Shown here piece after piece: positions 17,450 through 29,270 of a stretch of DNA of 64,000 nucleotides (the stretch's first letter is position 1; every line of letters starts with the position of its first letter). The position numbers were made by a program, and so were the translations under genes. The DNA comes from Neisseria sicca. Lineage in GTDB: Bacteria; Pseudomonadota; Gammaproteobacteria; Burkholderiales; Neisseriaceae. The notes beneath the pieces were generated by a model, which saw nothing but the letters and a program-made list of their open reading frames with translations, did not search any database and was not told where the DNA came from. The stretch spans positions 1,798,001-1,862,000 of the forward strand of contig NZ_CP072524.1 of the NCBI RefSeq assembly GCF_017753665.1, read 5' to 3'.

Positions 17450-17881
17450 TTATTTCAATTCCAAAACTTTGGGTTGTTGTGCGGCATGGGCGTGTTCTGC
17501 ACCAGCGTACACTTTCAGTTTTTTGATCATGGCGTAACCCAATGGGCCTTTAGGCAACATGCCTTTTACGGCTTGTTCCAAAGCGCGGCCCGGGAATTGC
17601 TCTTGCATTTCGCGGAAAGTACGCTCGTAGATACCGCCGGGGAAACCGGAGTGACGGAAGTATTTTTTGTCTTCGAATTTGGCACCGGTTACACGCAGTT
17701 TGTCCGCGTTGATGACGATGATGTAGTCGCCGGTGTCAACGTGGGGAGTGTATTCAGGTTTGTGCTTGCCACGCAGACGGTGTGCGACTTCGGCTGCAAC
17801 GCGACCCAGAACTTTGTCTTGGGCGTCGATAACGAACCATTCGCGCTTCACCTCGTGGGGTTTCGCTGAAAAGGTTTTCAT
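17450..17881 (-). CDS. rplM: 50S ribosomal protein L13
   Basis: A 143-residue large-subunit assembly protein. It has the [21 protein letters not shown]-terminus, [19 protein letters not shown] and GMLPKGPLG signatures. First gene of the rplM-rpsI operon; promoter presumably in the AT-rich 200 bp upstream. Confidence 0.98.
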   Translation of the reverse strand: MKTFSAKPHEVKREWFVIDAQDKVLGRVAAEVAHRLRGKHKPEYTPHVDTGDYIIVINADKLRVTGAKFEDKKYFRHSGFPGGIYERTFREMQEQFPGRALEQAVKGMLPKGPLGYAMIKKLKVYAGAEHAHAAQQPKVLELK

Positions 17882-18104
17882 AGTGGAAATCCAGATAGAT
17901 ATAGAAAGTTGTGAATTTTAAAGATGGGATTGGCTTTTGTCAATCGGATTGGGGTCGTCTGAAAGTGTTTTTTCTATGATGGCGGTTTTATGCGTAGGGA
18001 GATGTTGTTTTTAAGCTGGAAAACATTACTGATGATTCAAAATATCGGGATGTGTTTTTTTAACTTTACGCTTGGTTTTCAGACGACCTCGAAGCCGATG
18101 ATAA

Positions 18105-18138
18105 ATGAAAGCCATGCCGCAATCGGGCATGGCTTGAT
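18105..18138 (-). terminator. Hairpin terminator at the 3' side of 6S RNA
   Basis: AAGCCATGCC and GGCATGGCTT pair around GCAATC just beyond the 6S RNA on the minus strand. Confidence 0.75.
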
Positions 18139-18149
18139 ATGGGGAATCC

Positions 18150-18320
18150 CCGCGAGAGCCGTTTTGGCTGAATCCGCTTGAACCTTGTTGACAAGGCGGT
18201 CACCTCGGGCAGTTTCGGGTGCATCTAAGGATAGACGCTCGCGCCCACTGCAACTCCCGGCAACCTTAAGCGAACTTATTGGTTCAAAGGAATATATGCC
18301 TTCGCGGACACCGCAGGGAA
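18150..18320 (-). ncRNA. ssrS: 6S RNA
   Basis: On the minus strand this region starts CCCTGCGGTGTCCGCG, contains the long imperfect helix with GTTGCCGGGAGTTGCAGTGG and ends near CTCTCGCGGGGATTCCCC, which can close the stem with the 5' end. It directly follows zapA, the conserved place of ssrS in proteobacteria, and is followed by a terminator hairpin. 6S RNA binds the RNA polymerase sigma70 holoenzyme by mimicking an open promoter and damps transcription in stationary phase. Ends are approximate. The overlapping open frame on the same strand is not a gene. Confidence 0.82.
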
Positions 18321-18329
18321 AAAGAAAAA

Positions 18330-18632
18330 TCAGTTTTGTTCCAACCGCGCCAAAGCTTTTTGGCAAGCGTTGTTCATGTCGGTCATTTTACGCTCAAATT
18401 CACCTATTGCCAAATCGTCTTTGAGTGTGATTTTAAGGAGGTCGTGGACGACGTTGAGCGCGGTCATAATGGCGATTTTATCGCTGCCGACAATGCGTCC
18501 GCTCTCTTTGATGGCGGCACTTTTTTTGTTGAGCATATCAACGGCTTGGAGCAGGGTATCTTTTTCTTCGCTCGGGGTGTTGATGGTGAAATTGACATTC
18601 ATGATGTCGAGGCTGACTTGTTCGATACTCAT
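18330..18632 (-). CDS. zapA: Cell division protein ZapA
   Basis: A 100-residue protein that bundles FtsZ filaments at the division site. It starts MSIEQVSLDIMNVNFTINTP. The middle block (EKDTLLQAVDMLNKKSAAIK) and a C-terminal helix that dimerises as a coiled coil fit ZapA, as does the length. It is 9 bp downstream of the zapB-like gene and just upstream of 6S RNA, both typical neighbours. Confidence 0.9.
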   Translation of the reverse strand: MSIEQVSLDIMNVNFTINTPSEEKDTLLQAVDMLNKKSAAIKESGRIVGSDKIAIMTALNVVHDLLKITLKDDLAIGEFERKMTDMNNACQKALARLEQN

Positions 18633-18641
18633 GGCGTGTCC

Positions 18642-18965
18642 TTATGATTGCGTTTCTTGCGGCAGGCGGGAAATGAGCTGGCGGATTTTTTCTGCAGTCT
18701 GTTCCAATGCGCTGCGGTATTGTTCTTTTTCGGCATTAAGATTGTCGATTTTGCCTTGAAGGTCTTCTTTGAGTTTGCCGACTTGCACGAGCAACGCTTC
18801 GCTCAATTCGTCAACGGCGGCTTCGTGTTCGCGCTTTTGTTGTTCATGCTCGAGCTTGAGGCGGTCGATTTCTTCATTAAGGCGGCGGTTTTCACCAACA
18901 AGGGTTTCAAATTTTTGGGCCAGCTGGTAAACGCTGACTTCCAAGGTGTCGAGTGATTGATTCAT
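18642..18965 (-). CDS. ZapB-like coiled-coil protein (DUF904/TIGR02449 type)
   Basis: 107 residues from MNQSLDTLEVSVYQLAQKFE. Residues 5-75 are a nearly continuous heptad-repeat coiled coil rich in E, K, L and R (LGE/RRLNEEIDRLKLEHEQQK region). Small coiled-coil proteins directly upstream of zapA in beta- and gammaproteobacteria belong to the ZapB-like group and are thought to act in Z-ring assembly. An ATG eight codons upstream exists, but homology starts at MNQS. Function is inferred from position and coiled-coil character. Confidence 0.75.
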   Translation of the reverse strand: MNQSLDTLEVSVYQLAQKFETLVGENRRLNEEIDRLKLEHEQQKREHEAAVDELSEALLVQVGKLKEDLQGKIDNLNAEKEQYRSALEQTAEKIRQLISRLPQETQS

Positions 18966-19051
18966 GTATAGGCTTCCGTATTGCCGCATGGTGGCAGGCG
19001 GTCAGGATATTAGGATGATGATGCAGGGATGTCAATCGCTGCCGAATCTTG

Positions 19052-19094
19052 AGGTCGTCTGAAACTTTTTGGTTTGATGTTTTCAGACGACCTT
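19052..19094 (-). terminator. DUS inverted pair after gpsA
   Basis: AGGTCGTCTGAAAC and GTTTTCAGACGACCT, loop of about 15 bases, 13 bp past the gpsA stop. Confidence 0.78.
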
Positions 19095-19106
19095 TACCGT
19101 TCGGTC

Positions 19107-20096
19107 TTACTCAAAGCGCGCGCTGCGCTCCATGAGTCTTTCTGCAACTTGTTGCGGGGTCATTTCCTTGCGGATGAGTTGCAACAGGGTTTGGGTAATG
19201 GGCATGTCGATTTGGTATTTCACAGCGGTGTTAAACACTTCTTCGATGGTGCTGACACCTTCGGAAACATGGCCGATTTCCACCAACACTTGATGCAGTT
19301 CTTTTCCTTCTGCCAAACCCAAACCGACACGGCGGTTTCGCGAAAGCGCGCCGGTACAGGTCAGGATAAGGTCGCCGATGCCGGCAAGCCCCATCATGGT
19401 CTTAGGCTGCGCGCCCATAGCCATGGCAAGACGGGTAATCTCGGCGAGACCGCGCGTCACCAGCGCCGCACGCGCATTGAGTCCGTATTCGAGACCGTCG
19501 GAAAGGCCGGTAGCAATTGCCATCACATTTTTGACAGCCCCGCCGACAGCCACGCCGATCACGTCCGTACTACCGTAGAGACGCATTACGTTGGTGTTGA
19601 GTTGCGGCACCAATTCCTCAATCCATTCCTGATTTTCTGAGGCGACAACCACAGCGCAAGGCAGTTGTTTGGCGAGTTCTTGGGCAAAGCTCGGACCAGA
19701 CAGCACGCCGATTTTTTTGTTCTCAGGCAATACTTCTTTCAATACTTGGAAGGTCAACAGCCCTGTATCTTGTTCAAAGCCTTTGCAGGCAGCAAGGACG
19801 GGAACGTGGTCGGCATTGTGTTGTTTGAGGAGTTCTGCGCTGCTTCTCAAACCCGCGACAGAAGTTACGACAAGGACGAGTTCGCTGTCTTTGAGTGCAT
19901 CACCCAAATCAGCGTAAACGGTTAAGGATTCAGGGAAAGGGAAACCGGGCAGGCCGTGTTTGTTTTCACGTTCTGCCTGCAATGTACGGACTTGTTCGGG
20001 ATTGCGTGTCCAAAGGGCGACTTCGTTGCCGTGGCTGGCAAAGTGCAGGGCAAGGGCTGTACCCCAAGAACCTGCGCCGATGACGGTAATTTTCAT
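19107..20096 (-). CDS. gpsA: Glycerol-3-phosphate dehydrogenase [NAD(P)+]
   Basis: A 329-residue cytosolic enzyme that reduces dihydroxyacetone phosphate to sn-glycerol-3-phosphate, the backbone for phospholipids. It begins with the Rossmann motif ITVIGAGSWGTALALHFASHG. The catalytic lysine segment VGGAVKNVMAIATGLSDGLEYG near residue 180 and GLAGIGDLILTCTGALSRNR near residue 240 are diagnostic. Length is normal. It is separated from the zapB-like gene by the DUS terminator, so it probably has its own transcription unit. Confidence 0.97.
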   Translation of the reverse strand: MKITVIGAGSWGTALALHFASHGNEVALWTRNPEQVRTLQAERENKHGLPGFPFPESLTVYADLGDALKDSELVLVVTSVAGLRSSAELLKQHNADHVPVLAACKGFEQDTGLLTFQVLKEVLPENKKIGVLSGPSFAQELAKQLPCAVVVASENQEWIEELVPQLNTNVMRLYGSTDVIGVAVGGAVKNVMAIATGLSDGLEYGLNARAALVTRGLAEITRLAMAMGAQPKTMMGLAGIGDLILTCTGALSRNRRVGLGLAEGKELHQVLVEIGHVSEGVSTIEEVFNTAVKYQIDMPITQTLLQLIRKEMTPQQVAERLMERSARFE

Positions 20097-20240
20097 TGTG
20101 TGTCTTCCAACGGTAGATTGTCGTTTAATTTAAACCAATCGGCTTGGCAGTGCAAGCGATAGAGGCCCATTCAACATGAAAAACGCATGAAAATGCAGAA
20201 GCTATCGCATATATTGTTTTTCTCTATTGAAAATCCAATA

Positions 20241-20254
20241 TTGATTTACCGCAA
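20241..20254 (+). promoter_or_regulatory. Possible FNR box upstream of the cytochrome c peroxidase gene
   Basis: TTGATTTACCGCAA matches eight of ten defined positions of the FNR consensus TTGAT-N4-ATCAA. It lies about 170 bp before the start codon. In gonococci the homologous ccp is FNR-dependent, so such a site is expected; this one is only a candidate by eye. Confidence 0.3.
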
Positions 20255-20424
20255 AGGGCAAACCCCGCCCGCTGTTTATACTTCGCGGACAAAAAAAGCC
20301 GGACATATCAAACGGACGCAAACAAAGCGGAATGCCATTCCCCATTTTCGCCCGCCATTCATCACGGCAATTAACGGAAACGGTGCTTACTCATAATAAT
20401 ATCCACTACAAAAAGGAACACGCC

Positions 20425-21609
20425 ATGAACTACCGCAACACCCGACTGCTCCTGTCGCTTGCTGTTTTATCCGCATTGGCCGCCTGTGGCGGACAGGAAA
20501 GCAAGGAACAAAAACCTGCTTCCGCACCGACCGAGGCCTCTGCCGTTCAGACGACCCCTGACGCAGCTTCAGCTGCCTCAGCAGCGTCCCAAGCCGCTGT
20601 TGACAGCAATGCTTCACCTGAAGACCAAGAGCTGCTCAAACGCGCACAAGGCATCTTCAAACCGCTGCCAAGCGCCGAAGAAATGCAGACACTACGCCCG
20701 TTTACCGAAGAACAGGTCAAACTCGGCCATCAATTATGGTATGAACCACGCCTCTCCAAAGGCAACACCGTGAGCTGCAACTCCTGACACAACCTTGCCA
20801 CCGCAGGCGTGGACAACCTGCCGACCAGCCAAGGCCATAAAGGACAGTTCGGCGGACGCAACTCCCCGACCGCTTTAAACGCCGCCCTGCTCGGTATGCA
20901 GTTCTGGGACGGCCGCGCGGCTGACGTTGAAGAACAAGCCGGCGGACCGTTGGTGAACCCTGTGGAAATGGCAAACGACTCGCAAGAAGCAGCCGCTGCC
21001 AAAATCGCCAAAATCCCCGAATATCAAGAACTGTTTAAAACCGCCTTCCCCGAAGACGGCGCAGTTTCCTTCAAAAACATCACCACCGCACTGGGCGCAT
21101 TCGAACGCACCCTGTTGACGCCGACCAAATGGGATGACTACCTCAAAGGCAACGTCAACGCCCTGAACGAACAAGAGCGCAAAGGCGTGCGCGCCTTTAT
21201 GGACAACGGCTGTATCGCCTGCCACAGCGGCGTCAACCTCGGTGGTACAACCTTCCAAAAATTTGGTTTGGTTGAAGGACCGTACTGGAAATTCATCGAA
21301 GATCCGAAACACGACAAAGGCCGTGCCGACGTAACCAAAAAAGCCGAAGACGAATTCTTCTTCCGCGTACCAGGCTTGCGCAACGTCGCCAAAACTTATC
21401 CATATTTCCACAACGGCAGCGTTTGGGAATTGGACAAAGCCGTTACCATCATGGGTAAAGCACAACTGGGCAAAGATTTATCTAAAGAAGACACCGATAA
21501 CATCGTTGCCTTCCTGAAAACACTCTCCGGCAATGTTTCCGACTCCGCCCGCACCATGCCCGAACTGCCTTTGTCTGCACCGATGGAATCCCATCCGAAC
21601 AATAAATAA
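20425..21609 (+). pseudogene. ccp: Cytochrome c peroxidase lipoprotein with in-frame TGA in haem motif 1
   Basis: The gene would encode 394 residues: a lipoprotein signal (LSALAAC, Cys21), an Ala/Ser/Pro-rich linker, then a di-haem peroxidase that reduces H2O2 with electrons from cytochrome c in the periplasm. The first haem motif should read CNSCH at residues 118-122, but codon 121 is TGA instead of TGC. The second motif CIACH is intact. The reading frame is the same on both sides of the TGA, with no other lesion. As read, translation gives a 120-residue fragment without haem. A point mutation or a sequencing error is the simplest cause. Confidence 0.88.
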
Positions 21610-21660
21610 GCCGTAGATTTAGGGTAACGGAACCCGTTATCCTAAATTTGTGCCATACCA

Positions 21661-21702
21661 AACGTCGTCTGAAAAAGTTGTCCTGCTTTTCAGACGACGT
21701 TT
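21661..21702 (+). terminator. DUS inverted pair after the cytochrome c peroxidase gene
   Basis: AACGTCGTCTGAAAA and TTTTCAGACGACGTT with a spacer of about 11 bases, 50 bp past the stop. Confidence 0.8.
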
Positions 21703-21825
21703 CGATTTATGGAAACGCAATATAACTAGCCCCTCAATATTCAAGCCATTCATTCCTTAAAATACCGATGTCAGCCCTGTTAAGATTTCCAATAAACCCC
21801 AATCGTGGTTTATAATCTTTTCTAA

Positions 21826-23915
<2,090 letters not shown>

Positions 23916-23936
23916 TAAAAAGGTCCTTGGATTCGG

Positions 23937-24994
23937 ATTTCAAGTGCAACACTAGTGTATCAGTGGTTTGAACAGATTCAAGAATAAAACACTTGGCGTT
24001 TCGTAGCCAAGTGTTTTTCTTGGCCGGTGGTTCAACTCATCTTGAACCCTGCGTATCTCCCGATCGCTGATGTTTCGGAAATCGGTTTGCTTGGGGAAAT
24101 ATTGTCGGATGAGTCCGTTGGTGTTCTCATTCAGCCCTTTCTCCCAAGAATGGTAGGGGCGGCAAAAATAAGTCTCCGCTTTCAATGCTTTGGCTATTTT
24201 GGTGTGTTGATAGAACTCTTTGCCGTTATCCATAGTGATGGTGTGCACTCTGGCTTTATGTGCCTTTAATGCCCTAACGGCTGCCAGAGCAGTGTCTTCG
24301 GCTTTGAGGCTGTCCAATTTGCAGACGATGGTGTAGCGGGTAACGCGTTCGACCAAGGTCAGTAATGCGCTTTTCTGTCCTTTGCCGATGATGGTGTCGG
24401 CTTCCCAATCGCCGATGCGGGTTTTCTGGTCGACGATAGCGGGTCGGTTTTCTATGCCGACGCGGTTGGGCACTTTGCCTCTGGTCCATGTGCTGCCGTA
24501 GCGTTTGCGGTAGGGTTTGCTGCATATTCTGAGGTGTTGCCACAACATGCCGCCGTTGCTTTTGTCTTGGCGAAGGTAGCGGTAAATGGTGCTGTGGTGG
24601 AGCGTGATTTGGTGGTGTTTGCTCAGGTAGGCGCATACTTGTTCAGGACTGAGTTTGCGGCGGATAAGGGTGTCGATGTGCTGAATCAGTTACGAATCGA
24701 GCTTATAGGGCTTTCGCTGGCGCTGTTTGGTAGTCCGGCTTTGCCGTTGTGCTTTTTCAGCACTATATTGCTGCCCTTGGGTGCGGTGCCGTTTGATTTC
24801 GCGACTGATGGTGCTTTTGTGGCGGTTAAGCTGTTTGGCGATTTCGGCGATGGTGCAGTGGCGGGACAGGTATTGGATGTGGTATCGTTCGTCTTGGGTC
24901 AGTTGCGTGTAGCTCATGGCAATCTTTCTTGCAGGAAAGGCCGTATGCTACCGCATACTGGCCTTTTTCTGTTAGGGAAAGTTGCACTTCAAAT
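23937..24994 (-). mobile_element. IS30-family (IS1655-like) element
   Basis: 1058 bp with ends ATTTCAAGTGCAAC and GTTGCACTTCAAAT (one mismatch). It contains one transposase gene with a nonsense codon. No clear target duplication was found by eye. It lies between thiC and a DUS hairpin. Confidence 0.82.
23952..24917 (-). pseudogene. IS30-family transposase with in-frame stop codon
   Basis: The N-terminal part (24690-24917) has the IS30 helix-turn-helix: LTQDERYHIQYLSRHCTIAE and AKQLNRHKSTISREIKRHR. After KPYKLDS comes TAA, and the same frame continues with LIQHIDTLIRRKLSPEQV and the integrase core: D in RIGDWEADTIIG, D in HTITMDNGKEFYQH and E in HSWEKGLNENTNGLIRQYFP. So a single stop (probably from CAA) breaks an otherwise complete 321-codon gene. 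Similarity to meningococcal IS1655 transposase is from memory. Confidence 0.87.
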
Positions 24995-25004
24995 GCGAAT
25001 CCGC

Positions 25005-25035
25005 CGTCGTCTGAAAAGTTTTCAGACGACCTTTT
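25005..25035. terminator. DUS inverted pair after the IS30-family element
   Basis: GTCGTCTGAAAA and TTTTCAGACGACCTTTT with almost no loop. Probably the original thiC terminator, displaced by the insertion. Confidence 0.75.
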
Positions 25036-25188
25036 GGTTTTATTGGAAACCTGAAATTTTGGGCATATAAACCAATCTGCTCCATTTCTGACGGAGCCCC
25101 TATCCTCCGCAGCTATTCTAAGACAGGTGGAAATTCATCAAAAATTCCAAGAAACAGGTATTTGAAAAAGGCTTCCGGAATTCAAAAA

Positions 25189-25295
25189 TATAGTGGATTA
25201 ACTTTAAACCAGTACGGCGTTGCCTCGCCTTGCCGTACTATCTGTACTGTCTGCGGCTTCGTCGCCTTGTCCTGATTTAAATTTAATCCACTATA
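25189..25295. repeat. Correia element, short (107-bp) form
   Basis: Bounded by TATAGTGGATTAACTTTAAA and TTTAAATTTAATCCACTATA. The interior (CCAGTACGGCGTTGCCTCGCC and CTGTCTGCGGCTTCGTCGCC) matches the element at 57379-57535 with the central 50 bp missing. It lies between the IS30-family element and the rpmA terminator. Confidence 0.9.
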
Positions 25296-25418
25296 AATTC
25301 CCGCCACAATTTGTCCTTACGCAGAAAGAGACTGAATGACGACTGATGACAGGTGTCGTATCAAAAACCAAATGACCCGGCTAATGTCGACCTGTAAAAC
25401 TACTCAACCTGACACAAA

Positions 25419-25455
25419 CAAAAAAGCTGTATTCCCTAAGAAATACAGCTTTTTC
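25419..25455 (-). terminator. Terminator of the rplU-rpmA operon
   Basis: AAAAAGCTGTATT and AATACAGCTTTTT form a perfect stem around CCCTAAGA, 20 bp beyond rpmA. Confidence 0.88.
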
Positions 25456-25475
25456 AATATCACGATAAACTCGGA

Positions 25476-25748
25476 TTATTCTTCAGAACCGGTATAAGGA
25501 CGGATGCTGACAGTTTTACGGTTCAGCGCGCCTTTGGTTTTGAATTCAACGTAACCGTCAACTTTGGCGAACAAAGTGTGGTCTTTGCCCATGCCTACGT
25601 TGTCGCCGGCGTGGAATTTGGTACCGCGTTGGCGGACGATGATGGAACCTGCCGGAATCAGCTCGCTGCCGTAGGCTTTTACGCCCAAGCGTTTGGCTTC
25701 TGAATCGCGACCGTTGCGGGTGCTACCGCCTGCTTTTTTACTTGCCAT
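25476..25748 (-). CDS. rpmA: 50S ribosomal protein L27
   Basis: A 90-residue basic protein near the peptidyl transferase centre. It begins [20 protein letters not shown], the classic L27 sequence without an N-terminal prepeptide. It is 25 bp downstream of rplU. Confidence 0.98.
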   Translation of the reverse strand: MASKKAGGSTRNGRDSEAKRLGVKAYGSELIPAGSIIVRQRGTKFHAGDNVGMGKDHTLFAKVDGYVEFKTKGALNRKTVSIRPYTGSEE

Positions 25749-25773
25749 TTGTAATACTCCTAAGTTTCAAAAA

Positions 25774-26082
25774 TTAGGCGATTGCCACGATTTCGATTTG
25801 GGTGAAATTTTGGCGATGGCCTTGGCGTTTTTGGTAGTGTTTACGGCGGCGCATTTTGAAAATGCGTACTTTCTCGCCGCGACCATGGGCTACTACTTTA
25901 GCTGTTACTTTTGCGCCTTCGATAAAAGGAGCGCCAACTTTTACAGATTCGCCGTCAGCAATCATCAAAACTTCGGTCAGTTCGATTTGGCTGTCGAGTT
26001 CGGCTGGTATCTGTTCTACTTTCAATTTTTCGCCAACGGCAACTTTATATTGTTTGCCGCCGGTTTTTACGACCGCGTACAT
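25774..26082 (-). CDS. rplU: 50S ribosomal protein L21
   Basis: A 102-residue protein starting [20 protein letters not shown] and containing [16 protein letters not shown] near the C-terminus. A longer in-frame start 18 codons upstream exists, but the family begins at MYAVV. First gene of rplU-rpmA. It is divergent from ispB, an arrangement common in proteobacteria. Confidence 0.97.
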   Translation of the reverse strand: MYAVVKTGGKQYKVAVGEKLKVEQIPAELDSQIELTEVLMIADGESVKVGAPFIEGAKVTAKVVAHGRGEKVRIFKMRRRKHYQKRQGHRQNFTQIEIVAIA

Positions 26083-26344
26083 ACTCAACTCCATGAGAAT
26101 TATGGTTAATATCCCGCACACCATTGTGCGAAACATGGCATTCTATTGCTATTTGCCTGTTTTGTCAAAGTTTATTTCGTTTGTGGGGTCAGGGTCGTCT
26201 GAAAGATGTGTCAAACGGGCTTTGCTGCTATAATCGCGCGTTGGATTGCCGATATTTTTTATGCGGCAATATTATTTCCGCCTTATACCCAACCCATTTA
26301 TTTATACGGCAAGCCTGCTTCATTTTGCTGACTGAGAATGTGTT

Positions 26345-27319
26345 ATGCTCGAAAACCTGCCTTATTTCCAACGCCATCTGCCTGAAGACCTTTCGCGGGT
26401 CAATGAAGTAATCAACCAAGCGGTTCAGTCTGATGTCGCGCTGATTTCGCAAATCGGTACTTATATTATCAGTGCCGGCGGTAAGCGTCTGCGCCCGATT
26501 ATGACAATTTTGGCAGGCAAGGCGGTCGGCTATGACGGAGATAAGCTTTATGCTTTGGCGGCGATGGTGGAGTTTATCCACACTTCGACTCTGCTGCACG
26601 ACGATGTGGTCGATGAAAGCGATTTGCGCCGCGGACGTGAAACGGCGAATAATCTGTTCGGCAACGCGGCGGCGGTGTTGGTCGGCGACTTTTTATATAC
26701 GCGCGCTTTCCAGTTGATGGTTGATTCCGGCAGTATGCGCATTTTGGAAGTCATGGCGGATGCAACCAATATTATTGCCGAAGGCGAGGTCATGCAGCTG
26801 ATGAACATCGGCAATACCGACATCACCGAAGCGCAATATGTTCAAGTGATTCAATATAAAACAGCCAAATTGTTTGAAGCGGCAGCACAGGTCGGCGCGA
26901 TTTTGGGTAATGCCTCTCCTGAGCATGAGCAGGCGCTGAAAGATTACGGCATGTATGTCGGTACGGCGTTCCAAATTATTGATGATGTTTTGGATTATTC
27001 GGGTGAAACTGAAGAAATCGGTAAAAACGTCGGCGATGATTTGGCAGAAGGCAAACCGACTTTGCCGCTGATTTATCTGATGCGCAACGGGGCGAAACAA
27101 GTGGCGGACGATGTGCGCCACGCTTTGGAAAATGCGGACCGCAGCAGTTTCCAAAAAATCCATGATTATGTCGTCCATTCCGATGCGCTGACTTATTCGA
27201 TTTCCGAAGCACGTAAAGCAGTTGAGCAAGCAGTGGCTTCTTTGGCTGTGCTACCTGACAGCGAAGTCAAGCAGGCGATGGTTCAGTTGGCTGAGGAATC
27301 ATTGGCACGGGTTTCTTAA
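26345..27319 (+). CDS. ispB: Polyprenyl (octaprenyl) diphosphate synthase
   Basis: A 324-residue trans-prenyltransferase that builds the ubiquinone side chain by adding isopentenyl units. The two Asp-rich motifs are visible: [15 protein letters not shown] (first, near residue 83) and [10 protein letters not shown] (second, near residue 212), as is the GGKRLRP substrate motif near residue 45. Length is normal. Divergent from rplU, as in E. coli, which supports the ispB assignment. The UPF0756 gene follows with only 5 bp between. Confidence 0.93.
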   Translation: MLENLPYFQRHLPEDLSRVNEVINQAVQSDVALISQIGTYIISAGGKRLRPIMTILAGKAVGYDGDKLYALAAMVEFIHTSTLLHDDVVDESDLRRGRETANNLFGNAAAVLVGDFLYTRAFQLMVDSGSMRILEVMADATNIIAEGEVMQLMNIGNTDITEAQYVQVIQYKTAKLFEAAAQVGAILGNASPEHEQALKDYGMYVGTAFQIIDDVLDYSGETEEIGKNVGDDLAEGKPTLPLIYLMRNGAKQVADDVRHALENADRSSFQKIHDYVVHSDALTYSISEARKAVEQAVASLAVLPDSEVKQAMVQLAEESLARVS

Positions 27320-27324
27320 ATCCG

Positions 27325-27771
27325 ATGAATTTCAACTTCGTCCCGATGTTTCTGGTGACGCTGATTTTTCTCGGTGTCGTCAGTAACAACAACTCGATTA
27401 CGATTTCAGCAGCAATTTTGCTGTTAATGCAGCAGACTGCTTTGTCGCAATATATTCCTTTCATGGAAAAACACGGCTTGCATTTTGGGATTATTTTGCT
27501 GACAATCGGGGTCTTAAGCCCGCTGGTTTCAGGCAAGGTTCAAATTCCGCCGCTGTCAGAGTTTGTCAATTTTAAAATGATTGCCGCTGTATTAATCGGT
27601 ATCCTTGTTGCCTGGCTGGCAGGACGCGGTGTACCGCTGATGAGCGAACAGCCCGTGTTGGTAACAGGTCTTTTGATCGGTACGGTTATCGGTGTGGCGT
27701 TTATGGGCGGCATTCCGGTCGGTCCGCTGATTGCCGCAGGATTATTATCATTTATAGCAGGAAAAGTTTAA
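27325..27771 (+). CDS. UPF0756 (DUF441) membrane protein, YeaL type
   Basis: A 148-residue very hydrophobic protein with four or five membrane segments (around residues 5-35, 50-65, 85-103, 112-145). [20 protein letters not shown] near the N-terminus and [14 protein letters not shown] near the end are family blocks. Function is unknown. It follows ispB almost directly and is probably in one transcript with it. Confidence 0.82.
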   Translation: MNFNFVPMFLVTLIFLGVVSNNNSITISAAILLLMQQTALSQYIPFMEKHGLHFGIILLTIGVLSPLVSGKVQIPPLSEFVNFKMIAAVLIGILVAWLAGRGVPLMSEQPVLVTGLLIGTVIGVAFMGGIPVGPLIAAGLLSFIAGKV

Positions 27772-27775
27772 CACG

Positions 27776-27850
27776 CTCGCCATAGTTCAACGGATAGAAC
27801 GTATGCCTCCTAAGCGTAAAATACAGGTTCGATTCCTGTTGGCGAGGCCA
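27776..27850 (+). tRNA. tRNA-Arg (CCT)
   Basis: 75 nt with encoded CCA. Acceptor CTCGCCA pairs with TGGCGAG, the anticodon stem TATGC/GCGTA has loop CTCCTAA giving anticodon CCT, and the T-arm is ACAGGTTCGATTCCTGT. It begins 5 bp after the UPF0756 stop. Confidence 0.92.
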
Positions 27851-28068
27851 CCACTGCAAAATATGTCGTATTGAATACCCACCATCTGCAATCCGACATT
27901 ACCGAATTCTTGATTTACATTAAGACCAAAGTAAAATTTCCCCTGGTCATTTACATCTCTCTTTTTTCTCCATCTATTTTGCTATAATCACACCCAGTTC
28001 TCTTTTTCAGACGACCTTACTCCAAGATCCCCTGAAACCTCCATTCCATTAAATAAAAAGGATGCCTT

Positions 28069-29253
28069 ATGAGCTTACACAGCGATATTCTCGTCGTAGG
28101 TGCGGGACCGGCAGGACTCAGCTTTGCAGCCGAACTGGCCGGAAGCGGTTTAAAAGTTACCCTGATTGAAAAAAGTCCCCTGGAGGTTTTGCAAAATCCG
28201 CCTTACGACGGCAGGGAAATCGCCCTAACCCACCTGTCCCGCGAAATTATGCAACGCTTGGGCATGTGGGATTTGATTCCCAAAGACGAAATTTACCCCT
28301 TGCGCGATGCAAAAGTCTTGAACGGGCAGTCCGATTACCAACTCCACTTCCCGCAACCGACCCAAGCACGCGGCGAACCTGCCGACTGCTTAGGTTATCT
28401 GATTTCAAACCACAATATCCGCAAAGCTGCTTATGAAGTCGTATCCAAACTGGAAAACGTTACCATCCTGACCGGTACCGGCGTCAAAGAAGTCAAAACT
28501 TCCGAAGACGAAGCCCAAGTCATCTTGGAAAACGGCGAAGTTTTGAGCGGCCGCCTACTCTTGGCAGCAGACAGCCGCTTCTCCCAAACCCGCCGACAAC
28601 TGGGCATTTCCTCCGATATGCACGATTACAGCCGCACCATGTTTGTCTGCCGCATGAAGCATACCCTGTCTAACCAGCATACCGCTTACGAATGCTTCCA
28701 CTACGGCCGCACCATCGCCCTGCTGCCTTTGGAAGAACACCTGACCAACACAGTCATTACCGTCGATAGCGACAAGGCAGACACCATCAAAAAAATGTCT
28801 CCCGAAGAATTGGCAGCCAGCGTCAAAGAGCAGCTCAAAGGCCGTTTGGGCGATATGGAATTGGTCAGCACCATTCACAACTACCCCTTGGTCGGCATGA
28901 TTGCCCAACGCTTTTATGGCAAACGCAGCGCCTTAATCGGCGACGCCGCCGTAGGTATGCACCCTGTTACCGCACACGGTTTCAACTTGGGCTTATCCAG
29001 CGCAGACCTCTTGGCAAAACTGATTCTCGAAGCGGAACAACGCGGTCAAGACATCGGCGCCGCCAGCCTGCTGGAAAAATACAGCACCAAGCATATGCTC
29101 CATGCCCAACCGATTTACCACGGCACCAATATGCTGCTCAAACTCTTTACCAATGAAACTGCGCCCGCCAAAATCCTGCGCGGCTTGGTATTGCGTGCCA
29201 GCAACAACTTCCCGCCGCTGAAAAAACTGATTACCAAACAACTGACCGGCTAA
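28069..29253 (+). CDS. FAD-dependent ubiquinone hydroxylase (UbiH/UbiM family)
   Basis: A 394-residue flavoprotein monooxygenase of the UbiH/UbiF/COQ6 family, hydroxylating the ring of ubiquinone intermediates. Motifs are the N-terminal dinucleotide fold ILVVGAGPAGLSFAAELAG, the DG-type region, and the FAD/NADH motif IGDAAVGMHPVTAHGFNLGL near residue 285. The early segment PPYDGREIALTHLSREIMQ resembles the UbiM type known from Neisseria, so UbiM is the likely identity; which ring position is hydroxylated cannot be read here. The gene is monocistronic, with a DUS terminator after it and 215 bp upstream. Confidence 0.82.
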   Translation: MSLHSDILVVGAGPAGLSFAAELAGSGLKVTLIEKSPLEVLQNPPYDGREIALTHLSREIMQRLGMWDLIPKDEIYPLRDAKVLNGQSDYQLHFPQPTQARGEPADCLGYLISNHNIRKAAYEVVSKLENVTILTGTGVKEVKTSEDEAQVILENGEVLSGRLLLAADSRFSQTRRQLGISSDMHDYSRTMFVCRMKHTLSNQHTAYECFHYGRTIALLPLEEHLTNTVITVDSDKADTIKKMSPEELAASVKEQLKGRLGDMELVSTIHNYPLVGMIAQRFYGKRSALIGDAAVGMHPVTAHGFNLGLSSADLLAKLILEAEQRGQDIGAASLLEKYSTKHMLHAQPIYHGTNMLLKLFTNETAPAKILRGLVLRASNNFPPLKKLITKQLTG

Positions 29254-29270
29254 TGCGTTTAAACACATCA

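Noticed and set aside
18079..18366. 95-codon minus-strand frame upstream of rplM
   Set aside because: It lies over the 6S RNA and its terminator; the RNA explains the conservation.
20785..20850. Selenocysteine insertion at the TGA in the cytochrome c peroxidase gene, with a small hairpin just after it
   Set aside because: The hairpin is fully explained by conserved coding sequence (HNLATAGVDNL). I know of no selenoprotein in this family, and no sel genes are in the window. A TGC to TGA change is simpler.
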